NCBI GenBank assembly: GCA_037176885.1
Contig: JAWWNJ010000120.1
Coordinates: 496,001 to 560,000 of the forward strand
Reading direction: 5' to 3'
Origin: Favolaschia claudopus
Taxonomy: Eukaryota > Basidiomycota > Agaricomycetes > Agaricales > Mycenaceae
Length of the DNA: 64,000 nucleotides
Each line of letters starts with the position of its first letter. Position 1 is the stretch's first letter. Shown piece after piece: positions 10,609 through 20,002 of this stretch. The notes beneath the pieces were generated by a model. The model was given only the letters and a program-made list of their open reading frames with translations, was not told the DNA's origin and ran no database searches. The position numbers were made by a program, and so were the translations under genes.

Positions 10609-11098
10609 AACAAAAGTCCCCCGCAAAATACGACTGCTCCCGCTACTGTCAATCAAAATCTCGTCGCTGCGGTGGCTCGTTTACAGAAGGCGGAACTAGA
10701 AGTATTCATCCAAGTGAGTTTTTTGTTTTTGGTTTTGATATTGCGAAAACTCCTGATAAGGCCCAGGATCCACCTGCCCTTCGCGAAGCGAAGGCGTATG
10801 GTGCTATATTGCTCCTCACATCAAAAGTCGACAAGATCGTCAACGAAGCTCCTCCGTGGCAACCCACGGCTGACCTCTTGGTACGCTTCAGGCAAACTCA
10901 CTTTCCCTTGTTGACGGGATTCAGAAAACTATTCTGCCGGCGTCCTTCTCTCCAGTAAAATTCGGACCTACAAAGGTTCCGTGCCGACGAACATTGTCAT
11001 CGTAAGTTTTAATCGTAGTCTGTTTTGACGGAACCTGACAGTTTCCAGGACCTCTTGAAGAAGCGCAGCACGGACATCCCAGAATTCCCTTTGACCTT
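10600..11098 (+). CDS. Unidentified exon set, partial
   Basis: Three or four coding-like blocks are separated by short intron-like gaps. One block ends ...LQKAELEVFIQ before a GTGAGT donor near 10713. The next (AQDPPALREAKAYGAILLL...) runs to a GTACGC donor near 10881. A third (NYSAGVLLSSKIRTYKGSVP...) is followed by DLLKKRSTDIPEFPLT. The phase between the second and third blocks does not join cleanly, so one junction is wrong or frameshifted. I do not recognise the family. The gene is cut at 11099 by a TA-inserted mariner-type MITE. Confidence 0.35.
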
Positions 11099-11099
11099 A

Positions 11100-11797
11100 C
11101 ACTAACTCGGCAAAAAAAATGTCCGATTGATTTCTGGCCTGTATTTCGATGATTACTGCCTACTTCGACTTCAAACAACTTGTAGTTGTGTTCATAGGAT
11201 CCAGATGCCTTATTCTTTGGGTTTGGTTTTGGGCAATTTTTTGATACGCCATCACGCCGAGCGCAAACATGGGAATTTTGATATCGGCCGACTTTACAAG
11301 TCAGTCAAATTCTTTTGGTGCGGGGAGCTGATCTGCTCATGTTATAGCCTGAGGTCCAGCGAGCTATGCGCCAATTTAAACTGTGGGAAAATATACAGGC
11401 AAACAGGCGCTATAGCCCTCGCAAAGTGACCATTTTCGACCGAGTTGACCGGAATTTGCCGAAATATGCCCAAAATGGCAGTTTTGTCGAGCCTGTAGCG
11501 CTTCAACGGCTGAATATTTTCATAAGGTTTGACTTGTGAAAGTACTTGTATTTGGGTCTTCTTTCCTCTTGCACACTCAGATATTGTCAGAAAAAATCCC
11601 TACTCAAATTGAAAATCTGGCTATTTGGGAATTCTGCTCATTTGATGGCGGATCAAGGGATTGCACGGCGGCGAGGTAGCATAACAATCGGTCTCAGTAT
11701 CGTGTGCACGCTCAGAAGTTGTTTGCTCTCGAATACAGGTATTAACACCGCAATACGGACAAAAAACCCATCGGACATTTTTTTTGCCGAGTTAGTG
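11100..11797. mobile_element. 698-bp mariner-type MITE (TA target)
   Basis: The ends are inverted repeats CACTAACTCGGCAAAAAAAA... continuing to TGTCCGAT, each flanked by TA (11098-11099 and 11798-11799), as in the Tc1/mariner superfamily. There is no transposase inside. The same termini bound the 1.49-kb element at 53088-54580, and an orphan right-type end lies at 12217-12246. Confidence 0.8.
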
Positions 11798-11809
11798 TAT
11801 CAGCGCAGT

Positions 11810-12164
11810 TGGGAAGAGAAAGGCCAGATGGAAGTTCTTCGGTTGCACGGGATGACGCAAACTGAGCGCAATGACCAGAGGTGATATGGGAGGTGATTTG
11901 CGATCGAATCTCATCGAGCGTGCATTTGTTCGGCAACTTGATTCGGTGAAACGCGGCAATTGCAACTAGAGCAAATTTACGGTGGCTCTCGAAAGAGTTG
12001 AAGAAATCTGCCACTGAGCAGGAAGACTGTGATTCTGACTGTATTCCAGAGATGCCACGCAAGTGATTTCTGAGGGCTGCACGCAGCTTGAATCGCAAGT
12101 TTCGAGAGCCCGAGACATGTATATTGAGGGCGGCAGCAACGTGACAGTAATGTTCGGTAGGCAT
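11810..12164 (-). CDS. Unidentified protein, N-terminal fragment
   Basis: A minus-strand frame starts at ATG 12164 and reads about 115 residues before it enters the mariner-type inverted repeat at 11797. It includes a basic helix (SRNLRFKLRAALRNHL) and an acidic/polar helix (LDEIRSQITSHITSGHC). The even composition suggests true coding sequence rather than chance. I do not recognise the family. The MITE insertion removed or displaced the remainder. Confidence 0.35.
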
Positions 12165-12216
12165 GAGTTTCGAGTCACCATCTACTGTTATTTGAGGTCA
12201 AAAGCGGCACCGAATA

Positions 12217-12246
12217 TCGATCGGACATTTTTTTTGTCCACTTAGT
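12217..12246. repeat. Orphan mariner-type terminal repeat
   Basis: The sequence ATCGGACATTTTTTTT followed by a degenerate GTCCACTTAGTG matches the right terminus of the elements at 11100 and 53088. There is no flanking TA and no obvious partner, so it is probably the remnant end of a deleted copy. Confidence 0.6.
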
Positions 12247-12249
12247 GCA

Positions 12250-12342
12250 GTACTATCTAATAGTGTTTTTGGCCAGAGGATCAGTCGTGAGAAGGTTTTG
12301 ATCAGGCGGAATAAATTTCGTTCTTGTTTGGTGGTGTTTAGG
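12250..12342 (-). repeat. Partial copy of the TGGTGCGCATC repeat family
   Basis: The reverse complement of this stretch matches the first half of the repeats at 30236-30466 and 58051-58277 (shared AACACCACCAAACAAGAACG, then ...CTGATCC..TGGCCAAAA). The terminal TATGGTGCGC part is missing here; the sequence diverges after GGTGGTGTTT. Confidence 0.65.
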
Positions 12343-12412
12343 CCACCCCCCAAAAAATGATGGAGCCCCAATTGACTAGGACCCCGGTTTATCCACCCAA
12401 ATGCCAGATCCC

Positions 12413-13027
12413 GGTTCGGACAAATTTTGGTGGGGAGGGGTCGGGAAGCCTAGATGCCGTTCGGACAAAATTTGGGGGGGACGGAGCCCAGGTACCTAGA
12501 TCCGGTTCGGACAAAAATTCGGCATTCTCTGATGGTCGAGTCGGCCGAGGACAAGCCGAGAGTCGAGGAAAAGGCAAATTTTGGGCAAATTTCTTCGGAA
12601 TCCTATACATGAAGACACAAGGATCAGCTCACGTGAAAAGTAACGTGACTTTGACACGAAACCACGGGACCATGTCGAGATGTCGCTGCCGACTGTCGAG
12701 ATGTTGCTCCCGGTTCCCACGAACCTTCCCGACGGCGCCGCGCACCGCGAGTGCAGCGAGCGGTAGTGCGGCGCCGAGGGCACGCAATACAGCAAGAAAA
12801 TTACTTCTACACCCGGGGTTTGGGGCGGAGCCCCGAGCGAGCCGGCCCTGCCGAAGGCGGGGTGCTTAAGCTTGTTTGGTTGAAAGAACGCTCGGGGAGA
12901 AAAATCGAACATTCCTGATGGTGGGAAGCAAGAAATCACCGCTTTTGGTGATTTACGGCATGATAGGCTGCGTCCGGTTCGGACAAAAACTGCCCAGTCC
13001 GCCCCAAACCTGGTTCGGACAAAAAAT
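12413..13027. repeat. Five dispersed GGTTCGGACAAAA units
   Basis: Copies of (G)GTTCGGACAAAW occur near 12413, 12458, 12503, 12975 and 13012, several followed by TTTGGGGGG or AATGGGGG. They lie on both sides of a GC-rich module (12602-12877). The arrangement suggests repeated sub-terminal units of one element split by the module. No known family was recognised. Confidence 0.55.
12602..12877 (+). repeat. GC-rich palindromic module, copy 1
   Basis: The module begins CCTATACATGAA, contains CACGTG and ACTTTGACAC, then GC-rich palindromes (GGCGCCGCGCACCGCGAGTG, GGGGCGGAGCCCC), and ends GGGTGCTTAAGCTTGT. It is nearly identical to 53813-54117. Copy 1 lacks about 45 bp after GGAGCCCCGA that copy 3 has. 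Related sequence in inverted orientation lies at 13065-13290 and a diverged copy at 58566-58710. There is no convincing ORF. Confidence 0.7.
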
Positions 13028-13064
13028 GGGGGTTTTGGATTAGGAGAGAGTGGTGCATGTCACG

Positions 13065-13290
13065 TGAACATGGGAGCATGATTCTACTGTACAGTGTAAC
13101 AAGCTGCCTCCGGCACGGCCGACTCGCTGCGCTCGCCGGCCTCCCTCCGTTCGGTCACACAGCTTGTTGGGGCTGGCTGCCCCAATCCCCGCTCCGCTCG
13201 CGACGTCTCGTGTGGTCCCGTGGTTTGGTGTCAAAGTCACATGAAAAAGCATGTGATCCATCAATTCTGATGGCCCGGTGCTGTTTTCAA
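13065..13290 (-). repeat. GC-rich palindromic module, diverged inverted copy
   Basis: Reverse-complement relative of the module at 12602, keeping the CACGGGACCA...GTGACTTTGACACCAAACCACG-type block and CTCGCTGCGCTCG / GCTCCGCTCGCGA palindromes. It is directly followed by the 93-bp inverted-repeat element at 13311. Confidence 0.5.
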
Positions 13291-13465
13291 GTTTAGGATC
13301 TACAAGCTTACAGCTGTTCCGGAATACCTTGGCATGCGCGGGTTTTTTTCGCGCGGTTCCGACTTTTGATGCAGTGATATGATGCACCTTATATGGAAGT
13401 TTCGGCCGAGGTGACGCGTCATCCCCACAATTTTCTTCTCTCTCACCTGAGTGGTCTTCCTGCGC

Positions 13466-14533
13466 ATGGACCAGCAATACACCGTGCCGCCGCCGCGCTA
13501 TACCCCCGCTCAACAGCAACCTCAGTATATATTCCCTTCGCATGATCCTCTGCCCGCTAGCAGCAGTAGCCCTTCACTTCCGGCTATGCAGCCCGCAAGC
13601 CCTACATGGTCAGAATTAGAGCTAAAGACATTCGGTGCGTGCAGCTTGCAGCTCATGATCATATAAATGTCTTATCAATGATATAGGGCACCGGATCGCT
13701 CCTTCACATCTTCGTCAACACTCTCCTTCTTCGCCGTCACTCCTTGTACAGCATTTACCTCACGATTCTCTCCCTGTCAACAATAACTCTCTGTGGTCTC
13801 CGGCGCCCGAGCTTCCTGTCACTGCCTCCGACTCGTTCATCCCGGACGATGATCCCGACTCACCTGTCGAAGTCCAGGCAACGACATTCCGGCAGCCCAC
13901 CGCTGCATTTTCTGTAGCTGTGCAGCCTCCAGCTTCTCGTCGACGTGCCCCTGCCCCCACACCTGCCCCTAGACCCGGGCCCGCTTCCCAACCACCAGAC
14001 GACACTATCCCGGACGCAATCGAGTTCGAGGTGATGGTCTGGCTTCCTGCGCCGCCTGAAAAGTCTGCCGGAGCGCGCAAAGCAAAAAAGGCTCCCAAAC
14101 ATGAACAGCCGTCTTTCGGGCCTATCACAGCTCACACGGACATGGACTACGACGTCTTCCTGGAGGTTCTTGCAGAGAAGCTCTCTGCTACCCCCAATTT
14201 CCTTGTCCTTTCGAGCATGGAGTGGAGATATGTAAAACCAGCCAACTCTGTTTGGCTCCCGCTACGCGACCTCGATGGATACAAGTCGCTCATCAAAAAC
14301 ATTCTAAAGCCTGGCAAAGGCGTGTCGGCGACCTATATTATCGTGCGTATGAAGAATCCGGTGAAGCCTCCCGCGACGCAAGCCACGGTAATGTTATTTC
14401 CTTTTTTGGTAAACACCGGTGAGTTTAGCCATGGGCGACACAGCCCACCGCTACATCAAGTCGCTATACTGGCGCGGCTGAAGGAGCGGACGAGCCCGAA
14501 CTCTCTGATGACGAAGGCCTCCCGAAGAAAAAG
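13466..14533 (+). pseudogene. Captured gene fragment inside the mariner-type element
   Basis: The fragment has three exons that join in frame: 13466-13634, 13687-14387 and 14429-14533 (325 codons, no stop). The introns are 52 and 41 nt with GTGCGT...ATAG and GTAATG...TTTAG ends. The N-terminal third is rich in proline, serine and glutamine (starts MDQQYTVPPPRYTP). The centre has a basic patch (KSAGARKAKKAPK) before a folded-looking domain (DVFLEVLAEKLSATPNFLVL...WRYVKP). The C-terminus is acidic then KKK. The coding frame stops at a would-be GTTTGT donor at 14534, beyond which lies transposase DNA in antisense. I do not know the parent gene. Intact splice sites suggest capture of genomic DNA, not cDNA. 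Confidence 0.6.
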
Positions 14534-14552
14534 GTTTGTTTGCGATCCATTC

Positions 14553-14899
14553 GATACGTAGCGATCTCCCCGCACAAAATCAGCCTCGATTTGGGCACGA
14601 ACTCCATGAGGTGCACGGCCTCGCTTGCGGAATATTGTCCGTCCATCTTTGCTCGATTCATCCACCGTAACAATCATTGATGAAATAAAAGTATTGCGTA
14701 TCATCTGCCTCCATTCTTCCCGTGCAACCTCGTCACGCTCACTCGCTGCTCGACGAAGAACCTTGTAGGTAATGCCAATATCCGAGATTAGTTCTTGTAC
14801 GACTCCGAGTAGATCGCTAACCTCTTCAGTCACATAGCCATTATCTAGCAGCCACAGGGCCCGCACTTTGAAGTCTTCGCTGATATGTCTGAATGGCAT
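14553..14899 (-). pseudogene. IS630/Tc1-type (DDE_3) transposase, internally deleted
   Basis: ATG at 14899 starts MPFRHISEDFKVRALWLLDN, the N-terminal helix-turn-helix region of fungal IS630/Tc1-like transposases. After SDLLGVV the sequence jumps to GITYKVLRRAASERDEVARE and then MIVTVDESSKDGRTIFRKRG, which carries the first catalytic aspartate (VDE). The frame leaves the family at GDRY near 14553, so the second and third catalytic acids are absent. The enzyme would cut at TA dinucleotides; this copy cannot be active. Confidence 0.75.
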
Positions 14900-15285
14900 A
14901 GTGAGGGAGGAGGAAGCAGCGCCGCGCAAGAGAGGGTCACGATTATCTGATTCGGATACCGGCTACAAGAAACTTCCATATAAGGTGCATCATATCACTG
15001 CATCAAAAGTCGGAACCGCGCGAAAAAAACCCGCGCATGCCAAGGTATTCCGGAACAGCTGTAATGGAGGCACCAATCTATTGCGCAAAAACCTCAGCAA
15101 GCAACATATAGAATGTACAAAACCCACCTTGGTCATTTTCCCTATTTGAACGGGAGTCAGTGCGAGAGTGGAAGAGATGGAATTATACATACACAACTGG
15201 CTATGAAGCCCTCGCGCGCAGCTTCCCAGCCCTGAAAACCACCGGTTGAAGACAGGTACTCGAACATGCTACGTGTAGCACTCTG

Positions 15286-15889
15286 CTATTTAGCTGCGCG
15301 CTGCTCCGGTGTGTCGTTGTTCCCTGGATAAGAATTGATGCGTCGATAGAGCTGCGATAAATCAAAAACCAACTTAGCATCGAGATATTCAACACGTACT
15401 TCTGTAACGAGTGCTGTTGCCTTGAAATGGTCGAATTTTGCAAGTGGACCAAACCTCGTGAGCCCCTCAAAAGGATTTAAAATCAACGCGACAAGGAACA
15501 GCGGCTGGTCGCAATCTTTCCACCGTTTCTCAATTCGTGCGACCAGAGCCTTGGATACTTCCGGCTCGGGGTGATCTGCGTAATGATGATAGAGGCCAGC
15601 AAGCAAAAGAATCACTTTGTCGGCACGAGCCGAGTCCTGCTGGCCAATGTTTGTACCGAGACAGATTGGTTCAATATCACCAGCAACGGCTAGAAGACCG
15701 TTCCAGAACGAGGGGTTGCGAATGAGGTCATAGAAGTACTCTGCCTCCTCGCGCAACTTCAAAGCCTCTGTTGACTTCGTGAAAAGTCCACGAGATGGAT
15801 TGCAAAGAAACGAGATGAAACGAGCAATCTTCAAATCATTTCGCCGGAGTTCAAACAATTCCGCTAATTTGCACTGAAAAGCGTTATGG
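15286..15889 (-). pseudogene. hAT-type transposase, C-terminal part
   Basis: A minus-strand frame of about 200 residues ends at the stop at 15286. It contains PSFWNGLLAVAGDIEPICLG, LLLAGLYHHYADHPEPEVS and RWKDCDQPLFLVALILNPFE, a pattern I know from hAT-type (RNase H-fold) transposases of mushrooms. The helical insertion and C-terminal portion are represented; the catalytic core is not. Its upstream end is interrupted at 15892 by a MITE, and a CTTTTCAG that could be an acceptor lies just inside the coding side. More of the same gene, further upstream, is at 17290-17483. Confidence 0.6.
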
Positions 15890-15891
15890 TA

Positions 15892-16445
15892 AGATATCCC
15901 CCATCCACCCTCGACGAACGTCACGTGACAGAACGTAACACCTTCCATATCCGGAGTGGATGGACAAAACACCTAGCTCTGCGACTACCAGGAAGATTGG
16001 TGTAAATCCCCTCGACCAAATTTTAGATAGAGGTGCTATTAGTATGTTGATGAAAATTCAGAGCTCTACGAGATTTACACCAATCTTCCTGGTACTGTAC
16101 TATTCCGACCGGTTGTTCACGTAACGGGTAACAGCCGGCCGTGAACTGAACAATTTTGGTCTCCGTAACGCATAACAGCCGCTTTTTCGGCCCAAAAAGG
16201 CAAGAAAATGTCAAAATTTTCGCTCCGGCAAATGCCGGAGCACCATATATGGTAATTTTCTCTTGATTGCCGGCCGGTGAACAATGTGTCCAGTGAACAA
16301 TTAGGCTAACGCGTAACAGCCAGTGAACAACCGGTCGGAATAGTACAGTAGTCGCAGAGCTAGGTGTTATTGTCCATCCACTCCGGATATGGAAGGTGTT
16401 ACGTTCTGTCACGTGACGTTCGTCGAGGGTGGATGGGGGATATCT
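15892..16445. mobile_element. 554-bp TA-flanked MITE with about 100-bp inverted repeats
   Basis: Both ends start AGATATCCCCCATCCACC and are inverted copies for about 100 bp with one indel. TA flanks at 15890-15891 and 16446-16447 suggest a Tc1/mariner-type insertion. The element sits in the hAT-type transposase gene and itself contains a second MITE (15988-16092). The interior repeats CCGACCGGTTGTTCAC on both arms. Confidence 0.8.
15988..16092. mobile_element. 105-bp foldback MITE nested in the 554-bp MITE
   Basis: The inverted ends CCAGGAAGATTGGTGTAAAT are flanked by TA on both sides (15986-15987 and 16093-16094). Removing it together with one TA restores the left arm of the host MITE so that it matches the right arm (GACTACTGTACTATTCC). 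This proves it is the younger insertion. Confidence 0.8.
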
Positions 16446-16494
16446 TACGAGCTGGATTGTGATAGTCGGAGAATTTGGGCAATTCATCTCAAAT

Positions 16495-17247
16495 CATTGC
16501 ACGCGAATCGCAAGGTATCGTGGTGTCAACCAAATAATTGTGGAAAGGTGAGATGCATTGAGATAAAATGTACAGTAGTACAGCCAATGGTAGTGAATAC
16601 ACACTATACTAGGAACCCGTACACACCATCCCGAAACATCCAGGTCGGTAACCACAGCAGCAAGGCAACCGCACATTGGATAGCGGGGACTCGAATATTG
16701 CCTTGTACGCGCGTTGTCTAGCTCGGGGACCTAGAAAGTCGAGAAGAAACCATGAGACGATTGCAGACGAGTCGGAGAGAGTGCAGAAAATTCACTCAGC
16801 ACCGTCGAGCCAGCTGCCACAGATTTCTATTGGTCCGTGCGATTGGCGGTTGGGGTCTAGAAGCATGTGGTGAGGCCGTTGTTGTTGCAGACGGAGTATA
16901 GTGCCAGACATACCCTCGACCTCGACAAAAACCCCCACACGTCGTAAGCTTCACCTGAGACGGATGTCGTCTGTAGGCAGCGTTAGACAGAACGACATGA
17001 ACGATCGGAAATGTATGCACTTAGCGCTGGTTAGGCCGCACAGAAAGCGGAAAGATTGAGGAGACGGAGCGGGCAGAAGAGGGGACCCGGGAGACGATGT
17101 GGGATAAGACAAGAGAGAGCAACAATTGACGTGGCGGAAATTGGCATCATTTATGTGGGTGACTCAGACAGAGGTCCGAGGGTAGGCTTTCTGGAGCGCT
17201 GGAGAGCTATGTGGCGAAACGAGATGGTTTGCTCACCTGCGACAAAC
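16495..17247. other. Probable insertion in the hAT relic, identity unknown
   Basis: This segment separates two blocks of the hAT-type transposase. It is bordered by the 13-bp direct repeat ATCTCAAATCATT at 16482-16494 and 17248-17260. The size fits target-primed or similar insertion, but I find no poly-A tail, inverted ends or coding match. Confidence 0.4.
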
Positions 17248-17289
17248 GATCTCAAATCATTTCTTTTGATTTTTGCTTGTGCTATTGCA

Positions 17290-17483
17290 TCTCAAACTAT
17301 CCGACCGACTTTTGACTGAACCTGAGCTGCGATAATCGAGCCACGACTCTGCAGAACCGCAAACTGCAGCGCATCCTGCAGCGAAATCAGACGAATGAAC
17401 GCAATGAAGTGCGTGGTCCATCGCGTAAGATTTGCGACAAGGTATGCCAAAATAATGACAAAACCGAGACGGTCGGTGCTCAA
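17290..17483 (-). pseudogene. hAT-type transposase, upstream fragment
   Basis: A short minus-strand frame contains VANLTRWTTHFIAFIRL, the conserved tryptophan-bearing segment of mushroom hAT-type transposases that precedes the block at 15286-15889. The frame stops at about 17290 (GRIV stop), and the following DAIAQAKIKRNDLR still looks coding, so the stop is probably a later mutation. Together with the downstream block it is the relic of one gene, split by at least two insertions. Confidence 0.5.
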
Positions 17484-17605
17484 CTGAGCTTGACTCGCGT
17501 CGAAAATTTTACGAACCTATCCTTGCCCTGCTGCGTTTATACCTTGTTACAAGATTTTGACCGCTTTTACGACAACTGGTGGACAATCCGGCATCTGCCG
17601 CACTT

Positions 17606-17705
17606 CCATATATAGTAAATTCGTGATAATGTCACATATGTCACACTGCGTGACAGTATGTAGGAATGCATATTGCTCGTAATGCATAGCGCTTGTGGGT
17701 CCACT
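17606..17705 (+). repeat. Copy of the CATATTGCTC..AATGCATA repeat
   Basis: This shares a block (CCATATATAGTA...GTGATAATGTCAC...GGAATGCATATTGCTC) with the reverse complement of 58370-58460 and with 22081-22145. The family has an internal palindrome TATGCATTATGAGC. It probably marks one end of a transposable element. Confidence 0.55.
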
Positions 17706-18755
17706 GATTTCAACCGAATGTGACATCGAATCAAACTCATCATTTCAACCGAATCGCACTGCTGAAGGCCGGTGCGAGCGAAATTGGAGGTGAAGAAGAG
17801 CTCAAAATGATTCTCAACAGAGGTTTAACTGCCCCATTCACTGTTAATTTGATGCCCGGTACCCCACCAAACTTTGAAACACCGCTAACTGCTTACCCCG
17901 AGCTTTGTGTTGATGTCCTGAGGCTGTTTCTCTTGTAAAAACCTTCGATATTCTCGAACACTCTCTAGCTTGTCGAGCCCACCTTTGCTATCGTGGTTCC
18001 ATGCCCAAAATCTACACAACACTCTAATTACCCACGGAATCACCGGCCCTATGTCCAATGTCATCTACTGCTACAATTTTGTCGGATAGATATTCATTGT
18101 ATGTTCATACTTACATCACAAAGTCAAAGAAAACCGGAGAACTGTGCATTGGACTGAAAATTGAACTCGGATGGCACGGAGGATCACGGAATTCCCAAAA
18201 CGGCCTGATCCTTACATAATCATCACTATTACTGCAGTATTTGCCCACAGCACCAGTTTTGTATTCGTGGGGTACGTTACGTTTGGCCTGTCAAGTCACG
18301 TGCTGATTGATCTGCGTGCCCCGGGGCGCGCAATCATTCCCTTCGCGATCGGGCCTCGGCCACCCTCTCCTCTGTGACATTCACGATCGAACTGTATTTT
18401 ACGAGCAATCAAAACACATTCCTGGACCCACAAAACACAACATTCATGGTATCAAGCCAATACTTTGAGGGTCCCGCCGTTCCGGCTTCTGGTGGGAAAA
18501 TCAGAACAATTAGAAGCTGCTATAGCCACTGATTTGACAGCTTCCCTCCGGCTATGATAAACTGCCGTCCGTCGACCGCGACGCGACGCGCCGATGCGTG
18601 TTTCCGACGCGTGTTTTGCTCATCGCAGTGTCCCATCACCGTGCCTTCCTTGCCTCAAGGCTGTAATTGTTTGGCTTTTGTTTGCGCGTTTCAGATTTTG
18701 ACTCAGGGGATTCTTTTTCCTTTCATTTTCTGCCGCCGCTCTCGTCTACCTACTG
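17706..18755. other. No gene recognised
   Basis: Only short overlapping ORFs are present. No splice-joined coding frame, repeat pair or structured element was found. Confidence 0.35.
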
Positions 18756-19988
18756 ATGTCCTCTGAGGTCTCCCCGCGTACTCCGCCAGAGGGATTGAAT
18801 GTTGCGGCTCTTATCTCTGCCAAGGGAGCGCAACTGAGGTCCTGGATTATCAAGACAAATGAAGCCTCGGAGAAGAAAGTCCTCACATTATCCGGGACAG
18901 TAGATCAGCAACGCACCAGACTTGCCGACCTATTACGGCTTTGACTTGACTGTCATACCACGCGGAGATGCAATGACAGCTCCGACAGTGGATGAATCCA
19001 TCCGGGACCGACAATGGGCAGATTTTGTAAAATTAGGTGTCGAATGGAAGGAGACCGTTGCTGCTGGCAGAGTTTTCAGGTTTATTAACCACTCCAAGTG
19101 AGCATATAGTGTTATTCTTACGGCTCATACTCAACCTGAATAGAGTCGAAAGCTGTTGAAGATGTCTCTATTTTATTGGCGGCGGAATCTCATACACTCG
19201 CAACCGAAAATCATGAATCTGTAAGTTTATATAAAATTAAAGGTGGTAACTCTTACGCTTCAATGATCCCTTGATTTGATAGACCTCTCAAATAAACCCT
19301 CTACCTTCTCATCCTGCCGCTTCGGTCATCGAAAAAGAACCATCCATTACTGTTCATGCCGACAATCTGTCCATCAACTCTACCGCTTCTAAAATTTCAA
19401 CAACAAACCGCGATATGCCCCACCACCCGACACTGCCCGCGGATGCATTGCTGGACGACCTGTCCAAGGAAATTGAGGGCTTGGCTAGATGCGAGGGGCT
19501 ACGGGATATCATACAACAGGTTGAGTCCGGGGCGGTAGCAAAAATTCGCGCTCGCTACGGTCCTTCCGACGGGCGACGCGGAACTGCTGATCCGTCCTGG
19601 CCCAAATACAAGAATATCGTTTCTAAACGCGAACGGCTGTATCGCATTCTTTCGGAGGACTTTGCGGGAGATAAACAAAGGTTTTTCACATTCTTCACTG
19701 TCCCGCAGATACCAAAAAAAACGGAAGCGCGCCAAAGAAGAACCCGAGTCGCTCGAGGACTCGGAGCACTTTCGATCGTTTCGCAAAATCGTTGAGGCTG
19801 CACCGTGGTGCGAAGCCGATTTACTGGCTGAACGCGAGAAGGAGCAGTATCACGGCTCCAACGGCCGATTCTGTGATCTGCAATGGGCTGGAAAATGGGG
19901 TACTATGAACAGTTGGGAGATTTGGCGCGAGCTTGAAGATGAACGTTATGAAAAGACAAAAAGTTCGACTTCATTGTCAGTAAAATAA
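18756..19988 (+). pseudogene. SAP-like DNA-binding protein, multi-exon, frameshifted
   Basis: ATG 18756 opens a frame whose first about 60 residues fit a SAP-type helix-extended-helix (LISAKGAQLRSWIIKTNEA, KKVLTLSGTVDQQRTRLADL). A one-base shift near 18935 then leads into a second frame (TVDESIRDRQWADFVKLG). Introns follow, the clearest from about 19220 to 19282 (GTAAGT...ATAG). The long exon then gives a helical region ending FFTFFTVPQIPKK. At an A8 run (19714-19721) the frame shifts to KRKRAKEEPESLEDSEH..., ending at 19988. SAP domains bind AT-rich DNA. It converges tail to tail, 14 bp apart, with a tyrosine recombinase, so it may be the DNA-binding partner of that element. Confidence 0.5.
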
Positions 19989-20002
19989 CATCCATTCAAG
20001 AG

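Larger units (their letters stand above)
13311..15061. mobile_element. Tc1/mariner-type element carrying a captured gene fragment
   Basis: The terminal inverted repeats are perfect over 93 bp (13311-13403 and 14969-15061), starting CAGCTGTTCCGGAATACC, and are flanked by TA on both sides (13309-13310 and 15062-15063). Inside, a DDE_3/IS630-type transposase fragment lies on the minus strand at the right, and a spliced host-like gene fragment lies on the plus strand at the left. They abut near 14550. Perfect long repeats imply recent movement or repair, although the transposase copy is internally deleted. This is the organisation of a Pack-type transposon. Confidence 0.8.
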
